From Symbiodinium natans (taxonomy: Eukaryota; Sar; Dinophyceae; Suessiales; Symbiodiniaceae), in NCBI GenBank assembly GCA_905221605.1, contig CAJNDS010002294.1, positions 343,501 to 407,500 on the forward strand: a stretch of 64,000 nucleotides of DNA. The letters are read 5' to 3'. Every line of letters starts with the position of its first letter. Position 1 is the stretch's first letter. This document shows, piece by piece, positions 59,935-64,000 of this stretch. A program made the position numbers and the translations under genes. The notes below the pieces were generated by a model that was given only the letters and a program-made list of their open reading frames with translations, did no database searches and was not told the DNA's origin.

Positions 59935-61532
59935 TACAGGCTAGACTGGGCCAGCTATGTCAGCTCTTCCAGCCTCTTGGCCTTGTGAAGCCTTGGTAAG
60001 CCTTGGTAGGGACAGATGTGCGCTCCACAGGGGCTCAGTCCGCGGCTCCACATGTTCGCGTAAGTTTGCATATGCCCTTTCCCTCTTCTGTCAACTCTCC
60101 TCGTCTGTAAGGCTGGCATCCTCCCCAGACAACAGCATCCAGCAGCAGGTGCTGCGTTTGGTGTCCAATGGGCATTTGCAAAGTGCTGATTAGTTGCGAA
60201 GGTGATGCAGATGCTGTCTCAGTTTAGCCAGCTTCCAGATTTCGACATGTGCTGTTCTCAGAGGGGGACTGGAGACTCCACGTTGACGGTTCCCCGAGTC
60301 GTGTCTTTGCAGTGTCCACACAACGAGGCGCCGTGCAGATCAGGTTTTGCATGCTAAATGATGCTAACATATCTAACATGCTTTAGAAGTGCCTGTCAGG
60401 GTATGGCATGCCCTGCGATCGTTCTTGTGTTTTCGTCAAGCACAGAGGTACCTGGCAACAGTTTTTGCCAAGATGACGACTCAAGAAGAGGCCATGAAGG
60501 GATTCTGCTTTAGGGTGAGCGTGAGATTGTGGTTTGCACATGTTACACCTGTTACACCCGTCATTTTCTTTCACAGATCTTCCATTTTCCAGGTCGTTCG
60601 GCAACGAGCCGGGCTACTGCTAAAAACGAACCTCGGGAGAGTTCAGCCTGGAACGTCCGCGCCTTTGAATGCTCAATCGCTATGCTCTCGTTTCAAGGGG
60701 TGCTGTACTGGCTGCACCGTACCATTTATGGCTGGCTGGCTTGGTTTAGGGCCTGTGCCCGTCTGCAGCTTGCCACTTATTACACTTCCATGCTCACACG
60801 ATCTTACACATCAATCGACTCAGGCTGCAGCCAGCCGTCGCGGAGTATATGCAGGCTCAGCGGCGCGGCATCTGCCAGTTGAGCTGTGGCTCAAGTCTGC
60901 AACCAGGGACAGGAGTGACGACGCAAAAATATGCCACAAATGCAAAGTTCCGTCATTCACCCATTGGCCACATAAGCCTTTCGCAGGCTCATGCCCTGTC
61001 TGCTGTGAGCGACAGCAGCAAGGTTCTCGCAATTGGGTTCATGCCAATTTGAACAACTTTGAACATTACCCTGCAAGGAAAAAAGTCGTTGCCTGCTCCC
61101 TTGCAGGTTATCAGACATACGGCCGGCACTGTGTCCGCCTTGGGGGTTCAGCACGAGCTTGTATGGCCTGACGATGTCGGCGCATACACTTGCCCATGCA
61201 TCCGCTCGAAGGTCATCTCCATTCTTGTCTTGAAGGTCGGCTTCATAGGCAGCCGACAGGCACGAATGTTCTCAAGCTGGTTGTCAATACCATTGTTGGC
61301 ATAAAAAGGATTTGTTGCGTGCAGACTTTGGACAAGCTCGCGACCTGCCTCGGTGATCAGAACCCTCACGTCGTGGAGGCAGCAGTCAGCCTCAACTTGC
61401 AGCGGATGACACGGATGATGCGTAATGACAATAAGACACTGTAGGATCTGTCAAGGCTGCTGCAGTTGTGTCGTATTGCCTCCCATTGTGGTGAGGGCAG
61501 CTTCAACGCGCTGAACAAGATCTGCGAGGACC
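59935..61532 (+). CDS. TNPO1: transportin / importin beta-2 (karyopherin), 5' exons
   Basis: HEAT-repeat nuclear import receptor for PY-NLS cargo. Exons: about 59938-59979 (ARLGQLCQLFQ), 60110-60178 (SPDNSIQQQVLRLVSNGHLQ), 60201-60255 (VMQMLSQFSQLPDFDM), 60446-60510 (YLATVFAKMTTQEEAM), 60594-60652 (VRQRAGLLLKTNLGRV), about 60825-60870 (PAVAEYMQAQ), 61109-61171 (IRHTAGTVSALGVQHELVWP), 61325-61381 (LDKLATCLGDQNPHVVEAA) and 61499-61531 (FNALNKICED). This follows the first three HEAT repeats of transportin-1 (SPD--IQ, YPDF, LLKNN, IR-TVG, NWPDLLP-L, ALQKICED) in order. Most of the roughly 890-residue family length is missing; the remaining exons would lie downstream, partly beyond the window. The start codon was not identified. 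Confidence 0.78.
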
Positions 61533-64000
61533 AAACCCAGGTTGATACATTGAGACTTCCATCGATCAAGATATTTGCAAGATAACTGTATCAAGGCAAA
61601 ACATGTGATACACCAGGACGGCATGATGATGATTAAGCAGTCCGGCAGCCAAGCGTGACGTTCGATGTACGAAGGGGGGTTGGGAGTGCTTCGAGCCAGT
61701 GTGCTGAATGTGTGCTGATCCAGGTGAATATACGGGTTAGTATCGGCTTGCATAGACGACCATCGAGTACACGTGGCTTGTTCTTGAGGATGTGGGATTT
61801 TCCCGACGAGCAAACACAGCACTTTGTTCGCAGCGCTCATAGACCGGTGCTCTTGCATGCTCTTACACGACCTGGCCATGAACAGTAGCAAATGTAGTCA
61901 CGGTAGTGCTTATGCTCTTGGCCTCGAGGTTGGTCTGCCGAGAACCTTCTGCCCAAAGTGATGCAGTGCCCTGCTTCGACTTCGCGGCTTTCATGTTCGG
62001 GGCACCGTAGAACCAAGTAGGGCCCCCTAGAGTCTTAGAGCGTGCTCAGGGCACCTCGCTCTGGGCCCTTGCCCGTCTTACACCGCCCGATCTTTGGCTC
62101 ACAAGTACATGTTTCACAGGCTGCGGCACACTGAAATTGCATAGCGCATCACATAGTCACATGGGGATGTTCATTGAGTCTGAGTCTAGTCCAGCCCCAT
62201 GGGACAAAGTTGTGGTCATTTCGCTTGTCCAATTCGCACAGCAGAATGCGGATTGGCAGACCCCCCTCCGAGGATGAGCCTGCAGGCACGTAGCACACCT
62301 AGAACGACTGCTGCAGAGTCAGCCAATATGGCAAATTTGCTTCACATTTTGCGGAGGAGGGTATGCCATGAGCACCCCACGGAAAGCAGATGAATTGGCA
62401 GGATGAGCACCGCCTCGCCTACGCGGCCTTCGTTTGCAAGAGCGAGGCCATGAATTATGCCAGAGCGGCGAGCGTTGTGCTTGTTACTCAGAAGGGCTTA
62501 TGAACGTCGAAAGCTTGCTGAGATGGATTGAGATGGATATTGCAGTGATGTGCGGGTTGAAAACTACAGAGCCGAGGCTGTACGCATCATCCATTCTGTC
62601 TATTCTTAGACATTGGACCGCGGTCCAAGCTCTATCAAAACAAAGCTATGCCTGTTCGAACCAACCTTATCAAAGGCAGCAAGCTCCCAATGTGTATTTT
62701 CCTTTGAGAGCCAAGCTGAGCCCGGATGTCAAAGAAGGGAAGGCAAGACAAACCTGTGCACACCACTAGAAGGCATTGCTCACATGCCCTGACCATTCCA
62801 AACCAGCCAACGCCCTGCGAGAAAAGGGATGGGGATGATTGAATCAATCGTACTACTCTGTGCATTGACCCTGGCAGCGTGTTTTTGCTTGGTGTAGGAT
62901 TTAGAGCTACTGGAAATGTAGTACAATATGTACATCAGTCAAACAGGGGCGGCGTGATCTTATGAAAGAGTCTAAACAGGCAGAACGAGCCCTTCCAGGG
63001 CTTTTACTGGGCCTTTTCACACACCGTTCCTACAACTTTCATGTGGCTCGGTTTCAATGTTTTGTGCACGAGACTTTTTCTTGATCCGTCTCGGAATATT
63101 CTTCTGATTCAAGCCATGTGATGCCTCGAATAAACCTGGAATGTCGCTGACCGTTGGGTCCGCACATGCGCGCTTTGAGCGGCATGCCTTGACCGGGAAT
63201 GGAATTGCAGGACAAGTGGAGCCATAGATGAGACGCAGCTTGGCAAAGAAAGCTAAGCTTGCTCGACAAGTGTCGGTTCCTTCAGCAGCTCCGTTTTGCA
63301 AGAAGGCGCCAGGGACTGCTGACACCAGACTAGCAGTACGGCTGGCGACGGCCACCTCTCACATTCGATGGGTATTTTCGTATTTTCTAGAATCTGAGGC
63401 GGCCCACTTCCAAACAAGCCTCCAGGCCTGGCGATGTTAAAGTTGTGTTGAATCATGTTGAATCATGTTGAATCGCCGTCGGAATGCTGCCGACTCTGGC
63501 GGCTGCACTTAGCCGCCTTAACCGAAGGAAACTGGGATCGAGATCCTTCAATAACGAGCGAGCTCCACCTCTCTGGCAAGTGGCTTACACATGCTTGCAT
63601 GCAGTTGTGCATGGTACTAGTAGCACGTCGCAGTGCTTTGCGTTCTGTTTGGCAAGCTGCGTGCGACATGGATTTAAGCTGAGGTTGGTCCGATCCGTAA
63701 GAAAGAACAAGGCCTGTGTGCTCATCAATGGCTGTTGCGTGCCTGGTTGCTTTCAAGCTGCTGTGGCCTCAGGATGATGATGATGATGATGATGATGCCT
63801 GCAGTAGTGCCGACAGTGTTCGCAGCGCTCACACCTTAGGTTAGACCTTTGCAAGGTTTCTTTGCGAGAGGGCAGCATAAGCCATAACTTTTCAGTCAGG
63901 ATTACCGAGAACCAGATGGGTCAGAGCACGTCGGAAACTGAAATCCCGCAAGCTCTGCATTCCTACGCGTAGTGTGGAGAAGTTGCGCACATCGCCCGGC
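61533..64000 (+). other. probable transportin introns with a few possible exons
   Basis: Possible exons: 61819-61885 (FAALIDRCSCMLLHDLA), 62400-62450 (DEHRLAYAAFVCKSEAM) and 63228-63355 (RSLAKKAKLARQVSVPSAAP). None aligns with the next transportin HEAT repeats, so they are not joined to the gene. An ATCATGTTGA repeat lies at 63450-63475. Confidence 0.25.
63773..63796. repeat. (GAT)8 microsatellite
   Basis: Eight perfect GAT units. Confidence 0.95.

Overview
The window looks like nuclear DNA of a dinoflagellate, probably of the Symbiodinium type. The signs are genes cut into many short exons (30-100 bp), introns that start with GT, GC or GA and end AG|G, nearly all recognisable genes on one strand, and many degenerate TTTAGGG-type tracts. 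The families and residues named below were read by eye, with no database search. Exon edges are exact only where stated.

Layout, all on the + strand: a mitochondrial carrier (20-1071, 5' end outside), a Qa-SNARE/syntaxin (3193-4681), an SNF1/AMPK-type kinase (5171-8532), a BTB protein (8987-9643), a repeat-rich desert (9.65-13.8 kb), unidentified exons (13.8-14.9 kb), an EH-domain/coiled-coil endocytic protein with a freshly duplicated exon (16772-20078), a PP2C phosphatase (about 21127-28105) whose 3.1-kb intron holds collagen-like exons (25.1-26.5 kb), a short coiled-coil gene (31.5-32.1 kb), an exostosin-type GT47 glycosyltransferase (32.8-35.4 kb), a 7-kb array of a 96-bp minisatellite (35.66-42.74 kb), a complete nine-exon RPS24 gene (44463-45651), a run of unassigned exons (46.1-51.3 kb), the splicing factor PRP17/CDC40 (51939-57426), the C-terminal half of a cohesin kleisin (about 58.15-58.96 kb) and the first exons of transportin/importin beta-2 (59.94-61.53 kb and beyond).

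The genes do not form a pathway. They are unrelated housekeeping genes (trafficking, signalling, splicing, translation, nuclear import, cohesion) in one direction, which fits the unidirectional gene blocks of dinoflagellates. The most unusual parts are the 96-bp array, open in all three minus frames and one plus frame; its apparent relatives in the 10.6-11.7 kb desert; the 348-bp EH exon duplication; the collagen-like exons inside a phosphatase intron; and non-canonical introns that can be placed exactly in RPS24 and the kleisin.
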